DNA from: an uncultured Lacinutrix sp.
GTDB lineage: Bacteria > Bacteroidota > Bacteroidia > Flavobacteriales > Flavobacteriaceae
Length of the DNA stretch: 64,000 nucleotides
Direction of reading: 5' to 3'
Assembly (NCBI GenBank): GCA_937129145.1
Contig: CAKZMU010000014.1
Span: 1-64,000 of the forward strand
The notes under the pieces are model-generated. The model did not search any database. It was given only the letters and a program-made list of their open reading frames with translations, and was not told the DNA's origin. The position numbers and the translations under genes were made by a program. This document shows, piece after piece, positions 42,693 to 51,776 of the stretch (within the stretch, counting starts at the first letter, position 1; every line of letters begins with the position of its first letter).

Positions 42693-43220
42693 ATGAGTGA
42701 GAAAAAAGAAGTGACTTTCGATGTGTTAATCGAAATACCAAAAGGTAGCCGAAATAAGTATGAATATGATTTTGTGTTGAACAAGATTCGTTTCGATAGA
42801 ATGTTGTTTTCATCTATGATGTATCCAGGTGATTATGGATTTATCCCAGAAACCTTAGCGTTAGATGGAGATCCGTTGGATGTTCTAGTCTTAACAGCTG
42901 AACCGACTTTTCCAATGTGTGTAATGGAAGTGAAACCAATAGGAGTATTTCATATGGCTGATGAAAAAGGACCAGATGAGAAAATAATTTGTGTTCCTGT
43001 TTCAGATCCAATTTGGAATCGTAGAAATGATATTAAAGATATTAATCCGCATAGATTAAAAGAAATAGAACATTTTTTTCAAGTCTATAAAGATTTAGAA
43101 AAGAAAAAAGTAGATGTTGGTGGTTGGGGAAATGCTTCTCAAGCAGTTGAGATTTATCATAAATGTGTACAACGTTATGATGAAAGTGAGCATAAAAAGA
43201 ACCGTACTTTTACAATATAG
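42693..43220 (+). CDS. ppa: Inorganic pyrophosphatase, soluble family I
   Basis: A 175-aa cytosolic Mg-dependent enzyme that hydrolyses pyrophosphate. Motifs: IEIPKGSRNKYEYD (substrate Lys/Arg), MMYPGDYGFIPETLALDGDPLDVLVL with the conserved Asp cluster, IICVPVSDPIW and a C-terminal YHKCVQRYDE. The start MSEKKEVTFDVL was chosen because a promoter lies just upstream and the extra residues from an ATG at 42636 are not conserved in character. It is followed by a terminator and then by the membrane pyrophosphatase gene, an interesting pairing. Confidence 0.95.
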   Translation: MSEKKEVTFDVLIEIPKGSRNKYEYDFVLNKIRFDRMLFSSMMYPGDYGFIPETLALDGDPLDVLVLTAEPTFPMCVMEVKPIGVFHMADEKGPDEKIICVPVSDPIWNRRNDIKDINPHRLKEIEHFFQVYKDLEKKKVDVGGWGNASQAVEIYHKCVQRYDESEHKKNRTFTI

Positions 43221-43244
43221 ACAGTGCTTTAGCAAAATTAATAG

Positions 43245-43277
43245 AGCCATTCTTTTAAATGGGGAGTGGCTTTTTTT
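43245..43277 (+). terminator. Terminator after ppa
   Basis: AGCCATTC and GAGTGGCT form an 8-bp stem with one wobble pair and an 11-base loop, followed by seven T residues. Confidence 0.7.
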
Positions 43278-43293
43278 ATATGCCATATTTTAC

Positions 43294-43301
43294 TATTTTT
43301 G
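43294..43301 (+). promoter_or_regulatory. Putative -7 element of the membrane pyrophosphatase gene
   Basis: TATTTTTG fits TAnnTTTG and lies 28 bp before the ATG at 43330, just after the ppa terminator. A clear TTG at the -33 distance is not visible. Confidence 0.4.
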
Positions 43302-43329
43302 GCGCAGTTTAAAAATAAACAACTAACTC

Positions 43330-45801
43330 ATGGAATTATTAGTAAAATTATTACCTGCATTTGGAGTTCTAGCCTTAATCTTTGTTTTTATAAAAAGCGG
43401 TTGGGTTTCAAAGCAAGACGTAGGTGACGACAAAATGTCGCGTATAGCCAAAAATATTGCAGATGGTGCAATGGCATTTTTAAAAGCTGAATACAAAGTT
43501 TTAGCAATTTTTGTTGTGGCAGTAGCAGTATTGCTATTCTTTAAAGGGAGTAGCGAAGAAGGGTCTAACTGGATGGTAGCTGTATCATTTATAGTTGGAG
43601 CGATTTGTTCTGCTTTAGCTGGATTTATTGGAATGAAAGTCGCCACCAAAGCAAACGTTAGAACAACACAAGCTGCAAGAACATCACTTGGTAGAGCACT
43701 AGAAGTTGCTTTTGCTGGAGGTTCCGTAATGGGCTTAGGTGTTGTTGGTTTAGGTATTTTAGGTTTAAGTGGCTTATTTATGCTATATCAAAATATGTGG
43801 CCTGGAGCTGAAAATTTAGGAATGGTATTAAATGTACTTTCTGGATTCTCATTAGGAGCATCATCTATCGCATTATTTGCACGTGTTGGTGGAGGTATTT
43901 ATACTAAGGCTGCCGATGTTGGAGCTGATTTAGTTGGTAAAGTTGAAGCTGGTATTCCAGAAGACCACCCTTTAAACCCTGCAACCATTGCAGATAATGT
44001 TGGAGATAATGTTGGAGACGTTGCTGGTATGGGAGCCGATTTATTTGAATCATACGTTGGGTCTATTATAGGTACAATGGTATTAGGAGCTGTTATTATC
44101 ACTCCTAGTTTTGACGGTTTAGGAGCGGTGTATTTACCACTAGTACTTGGAGCGGTAGGTATTATAATGTCAATTATAGGAACGTTTTTCGTAAAAGTAA
44201 AAGATGGAGGAAACCCACAAACAGCACTAAATATTGGTGAATTTGGTTCAGCAGGATTAATGGCTGTGGCAACGTATTTTTTAATTCAAGAATTTATTCC
44301 AGAAGCATTTAACTTAAATGGTGTAGAATATACCTCTTTAGGTGTTTTTATAGCTGTAATAGCTGGTTTAATAGCTGGTTTAGCAGTTGGTAAAATAACT
44401 GAATATTATACGGCAACTGGTAAAAAACCGGTAATGTCTATTGTAAAGCAATCTGAAACAGGGTCTGCTACAAATATTATTGCTGGTTTAGGTGTAGGTA
44501 TGATGTCTACAGCTATTCCAATTATTTTAATTGCTGCTGCAATTATTGTATCTCATCATTTTGCAGGATTATATGGTATTGCTATTGCGGCTGTAGGTAT
44601 GTTAGCAAACACAGGAATCCAATTAGCAGTTGATGCTTATGGACCAATTTGTGATAATGCAGGAGGTATTGCTGAAATGGCAGAATTACCAAGCGAAGTA
44701 CGTGAGCGTACAGATAAATTAGATGCTGTTGGTAACACAACTGCTGCTGTTGGTAAAGGATTTGCTATTGCTTCGGCAGCATTAACAGCCTTGGCATTAT
44801 TTGCTGCATTTATGCAAACAGCTGGTGTTACTGCAATTGATGTATCCCAGCCTAAAATTATGGCAGGATTGTTAGTTGGTGGTATGTTGCCATTTGTATT
44901 CTCAGCGTTATCTATGAATGCTGTTGGTCGCGCCGCTATGGCAATGATTGAAGAAGTTCGTCGTCAGTTTAGAGATATTCCAGCTTTAAAAGCAGCTCTA
45001 GAAGTAATGCGTAAGTATGATAGTGATATGTCTAAAGCATCTGATGCTGATAGAAAAATATTTGATGCAGCAGATGGTGTTGCTGATTATGGAAAATGTA
45101 TTGATATTTCTACGAAGGCATCCATTAGAGAAATGGTATTACCTGGTTTATTAGCAATTGTAGTTCCAGTAGCTGTAGGGTTTATTGGAGGCGCAGAAAT
45201 GTTAGGAGGTTTACTTGCAGGTGTAACTACTTGTGGTGTGCTTATGGCAATCTTCCAATCTAACGCAGGAGGTGCTTGGGATAATGCTAAGAAAACAATT
45301 GAAGAAGAAGGTAGAAAAGGAACAGAGGCTCATAAAGCAGCTGTTGTTGGTGATACTGTTGGTGACCCATTTAAAGATACATCTGGACCATCATTAAACA
45401 TCTTGTTAAAGTTAATGTCTGTAGTGGCATTAGTAATTGCGCCAAGTATTGCTTTAACTGGGGATAGTGCTTATGCTATTGAAGAAACTGAAAAAGTTTG
45501 GATTGATGAAGATGGTAAAAAGCATGTTGTTAAAGGTGAAGATATGGCAATGTTAACTGAAGAAGCTGAAAAGATTGTAAAAGTTAACATCGAAAAGAAT
45601 GATGATGGTACTGCAAAAGCAACAGTAACAACGACCACTACTAAAAATGGTGAAACTACAACACAAGACAAAGTGTTTGAAGGAACTCAAGAAGAAGTTA
45701 AAGCGCAGTTAGACGCTTTAGAAAATGTTGAGTTGAAAGTAGAAGGAAAAAAGAAGAAGATTAAAAAAGTTATTGAAGAAGAAGTAGAAGAGAAAAACTA
45801 A
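43330..45801 (+). CDS. hppA: Membrane-bound proton/sodium-pumping pyrophosphatase with C-terminal extension
   Basis: An 823-aa integral membrane enzyme coupling pyrophosphate hydrolysis to ion transport. About 16 helices are expected. Signatures: [20 protein letters not shown] (Mg-PPi site and ion gate), [13 protein letters not shown], and [16 protein letters not shown] (from residue 468), where Ala at the position that is Lys in K+-independent enzymes points to the K+-dependent class. Whether H+ or Na+ is pumped cannot be settled by eye. After the last helix (near 708) comes a charged tail of about 108 residues (KTEEEA-type, with [17 protein letters not shown] at the end), which most relatives lack; by known topology it would face the periplasm. 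Confidence 0.93.
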   Translation: MELLVKLLPAFGVLALIFVFIKSGWVSKQDVGDDKMSRIAKNIADGAMAFLKAEYKVLAIFVVAVAVLLFFKGSSEEGSNWMVAVSFIVGAICSALAGFIGMKVATKANVRTTQAARTSLGRALEVAFAGGSVMGLGVVGLGILGLSGLFMLYQNMWPGAENLGMVLNVLSGFSLGASSIALFARVGGGIYTKAADVGADLVGKVEAGIPEDHPLNPATIADNVGDNVGDVAGMGADLFESYVGSIIGTMVLGAVIITPSFDGLGAVYLPLVLGAVGIIMSIIGTFFVKVKDGGNPQTALNIGEFGSAGLMAVATYFLIQEFIPEAFNLNGVEYTSLGVFIAVIAGLIAGLAVGKITEYYTATGKKPVMSIVKQSETGSATNIIAGLGVGMMSTAIPIILIAAAIIVSHHFAGLYGIAIAAVGMLANTGIQLAVDAYGPICDNAGGIAEMAELPSEVRERTDKLDAVGNTTAAVGKGFAIASAALTALALFAAFMQTAGVTAIDVSQPKIMAGLLVGGMLPFVFSALSMNAVGRAAMAMIEEVRRQFRDIPALKAALEVMRKYDSDMSKASDADRKIFDAADGVADYGKCIDISTKASIREMVLPGLLAIVVPVAVGFIGGAEMLGGLLAGVTTCGVLMAIFQSNAGGAWDNAKKTIEEEGRKGTEAHKAAVVGDTVGDPFKDTSGPSLNILLKLMSVVALVIAPSIALTGDSAYAIEETEKVWIDEDGKKHVVKGEDMAMLTEEAEKIVKVNIEKNDDGTAKATVTTTTTKNGETTTQDKVFEGTQEEVKAQLDALENVELKVEGKKKKIKKVIEEEVEEKN

Positions 45802-45823
45802 TACTTCTTACTTCATAATAAAT

Positions 45824-45852
45824 AAAAAACCACGCAATTAGCGTGGTTTTTT
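45824..45852 (+). terminator. Terminator after hppA
   Basis: AAAAAACCACGC, loop AATTA, GCGTGGTTTTTT: a perfect 12-bp stem with a T-run. The same arms occur again at 47017-47045 after the next gene. Confidence 0.9.
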
Positions 45853-45921
45853 ATTTTCAATAAACTTAACTTTCACTTCAAATTATTATAAATTTGGTTC
45901 ATGTATCTAAAAACCATTACA

Positions 45922-47010
45922 ATGAAAAGAATTTTTTTAGTCCTCTTCATAGTTATTACAAGTTGTAAATCAACAACAGACCAAGAAGAGATAAGTAACT
46001 CTAATGAACAACATGTAATCCTAATTACATTAGATGGTTTTAGGTGGCAAGAACTGTTTACAGGAATAGACAAAGAGCTTATGAATAATAGAAAGTTCAC
46101 GAGTGATTCGGCTAGTTTAAAAAACACATTTTGGAAAAACTCTATTGAAGAACGACGAAAAACACTGTTGCCTTTTATTTGGGGAGTAGTTCCAGAAATT
46201 GGTCAAATACATGGTAATAGAACACTAGGTAGTCGTGTAAATCTTACTAATTCATATTGGTTTTCGTATCCAGGTTATAACGAAATACTTTCTGGAAAAG
46301 CAGATGATGATAGAATCCAAAGTAACGATAAAATGCCAAATCCAAACAAAACTATTTTAGAGCTGGCCAATCAAGATGAGCGGTATAATGGGAAGGTTGG
46401 TGCTTTTGCAAGTTGGGATGTCTTTCCTTTTATCATAAATGAAGAACGTAGTGGTGTAGCTGTAAATTCAGGATTTGATTTAGCCGAAGGAACTTCTTTA
46501 ACTAGCAATGAAACATATTTAAATAAACTACAAGAGGCAACACCAAGTCCATGGAGTACTGTTAGGTTAGATGTGTTTACGCATAATTTTGCAATGGAGT
46601 ACTTAAAAAAAGTGCATCCAAGTCTTGTTTATATCTCTTATGGCGAAACAGATGATTTTGCACATGATGGTAATTATGATGCTTATATAAAATCAGCAAA
46701 TACAACTGATAGATTTATTAAAGAACTTTGGGACTTTGCCCAGAATGATCCAACCTATAAAGATAAAACAACATTTATTATTACTACAGATCATGGCCGT
46801 GGAACAGAGCCAATAGAATCATGGAGAGGCCATGGTTCGAGTGTTAATGGAGCCGATGAAGTTTGGTTAATTGCGTTTGGTGCTGGAGTAAACCCTATAG
46901 GAGAAATTGGCAAAGAACAACAGCTTTATTCAAACCAAATTGCAAGCACTATTGCTCAATTATTAAAATTAGATCTTGATTCTGATAACCTCCCAATCAA
47001 TTTAAAATAA
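45922..47010 (+). CDS. Alkaline phosphatase/phosphodiesterase-superfamily lipoprotein
   Basis: A 362-aa lipoprotein with lipobox ITSC (Cys14) when started at MKRIFLVLF; an ATG at 45901 would add seven residues. It belongs to the type I phosphodiesterase/nucleotide pyrophosphatase group: the first metal motif VILITLDGFRWQELF, the nucleophile region FSYPGYNEILSG, the metal pair ETDDFAHDGNYD, and TDHGRG with GHGSSVNGADEVW as the last metal ligands. It probably releases phosphate from an external phosphodiester or phosphonate-type substrate. It is flanked by two nearly identical terminators and is convergent with the S9 peptidase gene. Confidence 0.85.
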   Translation: MKRIFLVLFIVITSCKSTTDQEEISNSNEQHVILITLDGFRWQELFTGIDKELMNNRKFTSDSASLKNTFWKNSIEERRKTLLPFIWGVVPEIGQIHGNRTLGSRVNLTNSYWFSYPGYNEILSGKADDDRIQSNDKMPNPNKTILELANQDERYNGKVGAFASWDVFPFIINEERSGVAVNSGFDLAEGTSLTSNETYLNKLQEATPSPWSTVRLDVFTHNFAMEYLKKVHPSLVYISYGETDDFAHDGNYDAYIKSANTTDRFIKELWDFAQNDPTYKDKTTFIITTDHGRGTEPIESWRGHGSSVNGADEVWLIAFGAGVNPIGEIGKEQQLYSNQIASTIAQLLKLDLDSDNLPINLK

Positions 47011-47016
47011 TTAAAT

Positions 47017-47045
47017 AAAAAACCACGCTAATTGCGTGGTTTTTT
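47017..47045. terminator. Terminator shared by convergent genes
   Basis: AAAAAACCACGC, loop TAATT, GCGTGGTTTTTT: same arms as the hairpin at 45824. It lies between the phosphodiesterase (+) and the S9 peptidase (-), and A/T tracts on both sides allow it to act in both directions. Confidence 0.85.
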
Positions 47046-47064
47046 ATTATCTAAATATTAGATT

Positions 47065-49575
47065 TTAATTTTTTTTAGGTGTTTCTCTATTCATTTCAGT
47101 CATATCTACATCATTAGGATTTACGCCCAATAAGTGTTCACTAAAATAATCTGCTTTTTGCCAGAAGAAATACTCAGTCATATTTCCATAACCATGGCGT
47201 TGTGTTGGAAATAAAAAGAAATCGAATCTCTTATTAGCCTTTATTAAAGCATTCGCCATTTTAATTGTGCCAGCTGGATGAACGTTGTTGTCTACATCTC
47301 CAGTAGTTAACATTAAATGACCTTTTAGGTTATCAGCTAATGTTTGATTTTTATCAATCATGTATTTATAACTAATTTTGCCGTCAGCATCTTTTTCTTC
47401 ATCAATTCCATGATGTGTTTCACTCCACCAACTATTATACACAGTGTTATCGTGGTTTCCAGAAGATGATACTGCAGCTTTAAAGAAATCTGGATATACT
47501 AACATTGCTGCAGTACTCATAAAGCCACCACCAGAGTGACCAAAGATGCCTACTTTTTCAATATCGATAAAAGAGTGTCTGTCTGCCATTTGCTCTGCTA
47601 CATATTTTTTATCGGCTAAACCATAATCTCTTAAATTACCATAGCCATACGTGTGATACCATTTAGAACGTGCTGGATGACCACCTCTATTTCCTAAAGT
47701 AATAACGATAAAACCAACTTGAGCTAAACGGTCGGTTCTATTCATTCTTGCAGAAAAAGATTTGCTTACTGCTTCAGTTTGAGGTCCTGGATATACATAT
47801 TCTATTAACGGATATTTTTTGTTTTCATCAAAATTGAAAGGCTTATACATCACACCATAAATATCAGTAATACCATCATCGGCTTTTGCTTTAAAAGGTT
47901 CAGGAAACTGATATCCTGTTGCCATTAATTGTGAAAGATCAGCTTCTTCAAGTTTCATTACTAAAGACCCATTACTATTTCTCAATTCAGATTTAGGCAC
48001 TGTATTTACTCTAGAATAATTACTTACAAAGTACTTGTTAGAATCAGATGTGTTCACACTTGTATTAAAGTCACCAGGATTTAAATTTTTCAACCCTGTA
48101 CCATTTAAGCTAATTTTGTAGGCGTGTGCATAATAAGGGTCTTCATTTTTATTTACACCATTGGCTGTAAAATATATCATACGCTCTGCTTCATTAATAC
48201 CTTGTAATCTATCAACATGAAACTCACCGTTGGTTACTTGACGTTTTAAGTTGCCATTTGCATCATATAAATAAAAATGTCCCCAACCATCTCGTTCAGA
48301 CCAGAATAATATCTCACTTTCGTTATTAAATAATTCAAATCCCTGTCCACGACCTTCAATATACACGTTTGAATGCTCATTAATAATAGTAGTTACTTCG
48401 CCAGTATTTATATCGGCAACATGAATATCTACACGTTTACGGTCACGACTAACAGTAGTGAAATAAATTTTTCCTTTTTTTGAAACAAGCATTCCAGGTT
48501 TGTGTTTGCTTGGGTCGTTCTTTTTATAAGAATGCCTTGAAATTCCAACAGTTTGCTGTACGGTAGTATCTAATTTCACTTGTGTCATTCCCTTAGTTGG
48601 AATATCAAAAATTTCAATATATGGTTTTGCGAATTCTTGTTCTCCAGCCATATGGTATTTGTAGGTTTCCAGTGTTGGGCGACCTTTAGAAGCTGTATTA
48701 ATTACCCATAAATCTTTTATCTCTCTTGAATCTGAGCGTTGTACAACAAATTTTTTAGAATCGTGCGACCATAAACCAAATATGCCTTTTCGTTTGTCCT
48801 TATTCTTTTCTTTGTCGACATTGTTTTCGCCTCTTCCGCCACCTCCGTAGCCAAAATGCTCTACACCTTCAGTAGTCCACTGGTGCTCAACAATAGTTGA
48901 ATCTTTTTCATCTTCAACAGCTTTCAGGAAGTTTTCTTTATCCATCCAATATAGGTTGTGTTTTTTTGAGAATAACACAATAGAACTATCTGGTGCTACA
49001 TTGGCCCAACGAATACGTTTTGTCTCATCTTTAGAGTTGTCAATTATAGTGAGTCCATTTCCGCCAAGTCGATATTCAAGAAAATATACCTTTTTCTCCA
49101 TTTTAGGTTTTTTCTTCTTTTTGGCTTTGGTAGAATCTGCTTTTTTCTCGTTGTCTTTTTCATCGTCTTTAGCTTCTACCATTTCAGCTGATGTCACTCT
49201 AAAACGAATGGCTGTGTCATTTTTAACAAATTCAAAATTAAAACGCGGTAAATGTTTAGCTTCATATGGATCTTTTGTGATTTCACTTAACCATTTTGCC
49301 ATTTTAGCATTGTCGAATAATTTTGTTCTAGTGCGCTTATCTGGATCTACGATGTAATAATTAGAACCTTCGGTAGTCTTGTATTGGTACCAAAAACGAT
49401 TTCCTGTTTCTAACCAGTTTGGAAATACAGATGTAGAATGTACTAATTTTCCAAGATTGGAAGGTGAATATTTTGCAGCTAATCTATAATCTGGGGTTGG
49501 TGTTTGCGATTCTTCTTGTGCAAAGATGAAAGAAGTGCTTAATAAAAATATAAGCAAGAATGTAAATTGTCTCAT
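47065..49575 (-). CDS. S9-family (DPP IV-like) serine peptidase, exported
   Basis: An 836-aa exported prolyl-oligopeptidase-type enzyme with a signal peptide (about 1-20, FIFAQ), an N-terminal beta-propeller (about 30-560) and a C-terminal alpha/beta-hydrolase. Catalytic Ser681 lies in GHSGGG; the Asp is in TTGDVDNNVHP and the His in QRHGYGN. A charged, Lys-rich insertion (135-162, including KKKKKPKMEKK) interrupts the propeller and is probably a disordered surface loop. It likely removes dipeptides from proline-containing peptides in the periplasm. It is a common flavobacterial enzyme and forms a single-gene unit here. Confidence 0.93.
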   Translation of the reverse strand: MRQFTFLLIFLLSTSFIFAQEESQTPTPDYRLAAKYSPSNLGKLVHSTSVFPNWLETGNRFWYQYKTTEGSNYYIVDPDKRTRTKLFDNAKMAKWLSEITKDPYEAKHLPRFNFEFVKNDTAIRFRVTSAEMVEAKDDEKDNEKKADSTKAKKKKKPKMEKKVYFLEYRLGGNGLTIIDNSKDETKRIRWANVAPDSSIVLFSKKHNLYWMDKENFLKAVEDEKDSTIVEHQWTTEGVEHFGYGGGGRGENNVDKEKNKDKRKGIFGLWSHDSKKFVVQRSDSREIKDLWVINTASKGRPTLETYKYHMAGEQEFAKPYIEIFDIPTKGMTQVKLDTTVQQTVGISRHSYKKNDPSKHKPGMLVSKKGKIYFTTVSRDRKRVDIHVADINTGEVTTIINEHSNVYIEGRGQGFELFNNESEILFWSERDGWGHFYLYDANGNLKRQVTNGEFHVDRLQGINEAERMIYFTANGVNKNEDPYYAHAYKISLNGTGLKNLNPGDFNTSVNTSDSNKYFVSNYSRVNTVPKSELRNSNGSLVMKLEEADLSQLMATGYQFPEPFKAKADDGITDIYGVMYKPFNFDENKKYPLIEYVYPGPQTEAVSKSFSARMNRTDRLAQVGFIVITLGNRGGHPARSKWYHTYGYGNLRDYGLADKKYVAEQMADRHSFIDIEKVGIFGHSGGGFMSTAAMLVYPDFFKAAVSSSGNHDNTVYNSWWSETHHGIDEEKDADGKISYKYMIDKNQTLADNLKGHLMLTTGDVDNNVHPAGTIKMANALIKANKRFDFFLFPTQRHGYGNMTEYFFWQKADYFSEHLLGVNPNDVDMTEMNRETPKKN

Positions 49576-49656
49576 AATTTTGGTTGGAAATTTATATAAA
49601 CTTTAGTTTGGAGACTAAAGTAATAAAACTAACCTAAAAAATAAGTTACAATTATC

Positions 49657-50271
49657 TTAAAATAAACCGTGAATTTCGGCATCGATGGTGTTTATGATGC
49701 TTCCTAAGTCTTCAGGATTGTCTACAAAGTCTAAATTATCTACATCAATTATTAGCAGTTTGCCTTTATTGTAACCATGAATCCACGCTTCGTAACGCTC
49801 GTTCAATCTGCTTAAATAATCAATACTTATTGAGTTTTCATAATCACGACCGCGTTTGTGTATTTGCGATACTAAATTAGGAATTGAGCTTCTTAAATAA
49901 ATTAATAAATCGGGTCCTTTTACAAGAGATTCCATAAGCTCAAATAACGACGAATAATTTTCGAAATCACGATTGGTCATTAAGCCCATAGCGTGTAAGT
50001 TGGGCGCAAAAATATGTGCATCTTCATAAATGGTTCTATCTTGAATAATCTCCTTACCACTTTGACGTATTTGCAATACTTGACGAAAACGACTGTTTAA
50101 AAAATACACTTGTAAATTAAAGCTCCAACGCTCCATTTGATTGTAAAAATCGTCTAAATAAGGATTGTCAACGACATCTTCTAATTGAGCTTCCCATTTA
50201 TAGTGTTTTGCGAGTAATTTTGTGAGTGTAGTTTTTCCTGCGCCAATATTTCCTGCTACTGCAACATGCAT
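49657..50271 (-). CDS. Deoxynucleoside kinase
   Basis: A 204-aa cytosolic kinase that phosphorylates deoxynucleosides for salvage. P-loop GNIGAGKTTL (7-16), the DRS-type motif QDRTIYEDAHIFA (base Asp/Arg) and the LID region with HKRGRDYENSISIDYLSRLNE are present. It belongs to the dNK/dGK family; specificity is not deducible. Its start lies 3 bp after the stop of the propeller-like gene upstream, which it shares an operon with, at the end of a transcript that begins with the two-component genes. It complements the nucleoside transporter at 29262. Confidence 0.9.
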   Translation of the reverse strand: MHVAVAGNIGAGKTTLTKLLAKHYKWEAQLEDVVDNPYLDDFYNQMERWSFNLQVYFLNSRFRQVLQIRQSGKEIIQDRTIYEDAHIFAPNLHAMGLMTNRDFENYSSLFELMESLVKGPDLLIYLRSSIPNLVSQIHKRGRDYENSISIDYLSRLNERYEAWIHGYNKGKLLIIDVDNLDFVDNPEDLGSIINTIDAEIHGLF

Positions 50272-50274
50272 ATT

Positions 50275-51054
50275 TTATTCGTTTATTAGTTGGTATTGAT
50301 GAAGCATTTCACCGTCGTAAATATACAAGGTTTCATTGGTTACAAAAAACCGATTTATTAACAATTTAGGTAAATCCAACTCTGTTATCTTACTGCTATT
50401 TTTAGATAATAAAAATAAACTATTATTGGATTTTAAAACTACATTGCCATTCGTTCCGGCTATTTGTTCAAAGCCATTATTTTCTTGTTTTGAGACGAGG
50501 CTTCCAAAGTAATTGTAAGTGTAAATATATTTGTCTGTTAAAAGCCAGCAAAAATTATAGTTGCTTTTTAAATCCAATACGTTGCCTTCTACTGGAAGTG
50601 TTGTGTGCTTAGTTTTACTGGTGTAAAAATCGAACAATTCCAATTGTTGCGTATTATCATTAAATAACCAAATGCTGTTATCGTTTGCCGACGATATATT
50701 AGAAACTATCCTAAAAGGCGTTAGCGAATTAAAATCTATCTTTTTTATTTCAGATAATCTGTTATCCAAAATAATTACCGTATTAAAATCTTTGTAAAAT
50801 AGATTGGTTTTTAACGGATTAAAAGCGTTTATGGAGGTTATATTTCCTAATTGAAGGTTCGTGTATTCAAAATTTCCTTTAGGCCCTTTTGAGTAAAAGG
50901 TTGAATTGTTAAAACTGTATTGCGTTCCGAATTTATCTATATGTACAATGTTATTGTCCTTATAATGTAGTTTTGATAGCTGTTTTACTGAAATTTTCTC
51001 TTGCGCAAACAACGAGAAAGAAAGAAAAATAAATATGTACTTAGCGTAATTCAT
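50275..51054 (-). CDS. Exported propeller-like hypothetical protein
   Basis: A 259-aa protein starting MNYAKYIFIFLSFSLFAQ, a signal peptide of about 18 residues; an ATG at 51075 would add seven residues. The mature protein shows repeated short beta strands with NN/DN turns (SIWLFNDNTQQLELFDF, KYIYTYNYFGSLVSKQ, LYIYDGEMLHQYQ), suggesting a small beta-propeller. I recognise no enzyme motif. It lies between the OmpR-type regulator gene (36 bp away) and the deoxynucleoside kinase gene (3 bp away) on the same strand. Confidence 0.7.
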   Translation of the reverse strand: MNYAKYIFIFLSFSLFAQEKISVKQLSKLHYKDNNIVHIDKFGTQYSFNNSTFYSKGPKGNFEYTNLQLGNITSINAFNPLKTNLFYKDFNTVIILDNRLSEIKKIDFNSLTPFRIVSNISSANDNSIWLFNDNTQQLELFDFYTSKTKHTTLPVEGNVLDLKSNYNFCWLLTDKYIYTYNYFGSLVSKQENNGFEQIAGTNGNVVLKSNNSLFLLSKNSSKITELDLPKLLINRFFVTNETLYIYDGEMLHQYQLINE

Positions 51055-51089
51055 AATAGAATTTGAAAAGTACAAAAATCAAACCATTT

Positions 51090-51776
51090 TTAGCAAATTA
51101 GTTTATAACCAAAACCACGAACGTTCACAATTTGAATGCTTTCGTCTTGTTTTAGTTTTTTACGCAGTTTTGTTATAAATACGTCCATGCTCCTAGCAGA
51201 AAAGAAATCGTCGGTGCCCCAAAGTTTATTTAAAATTAACGAGCGGTCCAATACTTGGTTTTTATGTTTTATTAAATGGTATAGCAAATGCGCTTCGCGA
51301 TGTGTGAGTTGGACTTTTTCGGAGTTTTTAAAAGTGATATGCTGCTTTGGGAAATTAAAGGTGTATGCTCCAATTTTTAAAACATCAGCAGTTTTTTGCA
51401 CTTGGGTTCTATGGAGTAAGTTATTGATTCTTGCAATTAGTTCTTCTATGCTAAAAGGTTTTTTTAAATAGTCGTTTCCGCCAATATTAAACCCTTCGAC
51501 GACATCTTCGGTTTGTGATTTTGCTGTAAGGAATATGATAGGAATAGTGTCATCTTCCAAACGAATTTCCTTTGCCAAGGTAAAACCATCTTTTTTTGGC
51601 ATCATCACATCTAGCACCAATAGTTCAGGATTGCTTTGTTTGTATATGTTATAGGCTTTTTCACCGTTTTCGCAGTGCAGTACTTTAAAGTTTCTAGTTT
51701 CAAGACTTTCTTTTATTATTTGTCCTAAAGCTGGTTCGTCTTCGGCTAACAATATGGTGTTCTTAGATTTATCCAT
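51090..51776 (-). CDS. OmpR-family response regulator
   Basis: A 228-aa regulator. The receiver domain (about 6-120) has acidic residues in LAEDEP, phospho-Asp56 in VLDVMMPKKDG, Thr in FLTAKS and Lys in LKKPFS. The C-terminal winged helix (about 130-228) has LTHREAHLLYHLIKHKNQV and MDVFITKLRKKLKQD as recognition helix region, then VNVRGFGYKL. It resembles the RprY regulators of Bacteroidota. It overlaps the kinase gene by 8 bp, so both are made together. Its binding site is probably the TTAAC repeat at 53331-53355 upstream of the kinase and of the divergent outer-membrane genes. Confidence 0.93.
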   Translation of the reverse strand: MDKSKNTILLAEDEPALGQIIKESLETRNFKVLHCENGEKAYNIYKQSNPELLVLDVMMPKKDGFTLAKEIRLEDDTIPIIFLTAKSQTEDVVEGFNIGGNDYLKKPFSIEELIARINNLLHRTQVQKTADVLKIGAYTFNFPKQHITFKNSEKVQLTHREAHLLYHLIKHKNQVLDRSLILNKLWGTDDFFSARSMDVFITKLRKKLKQDESIQIVNVRGFGYKLIC

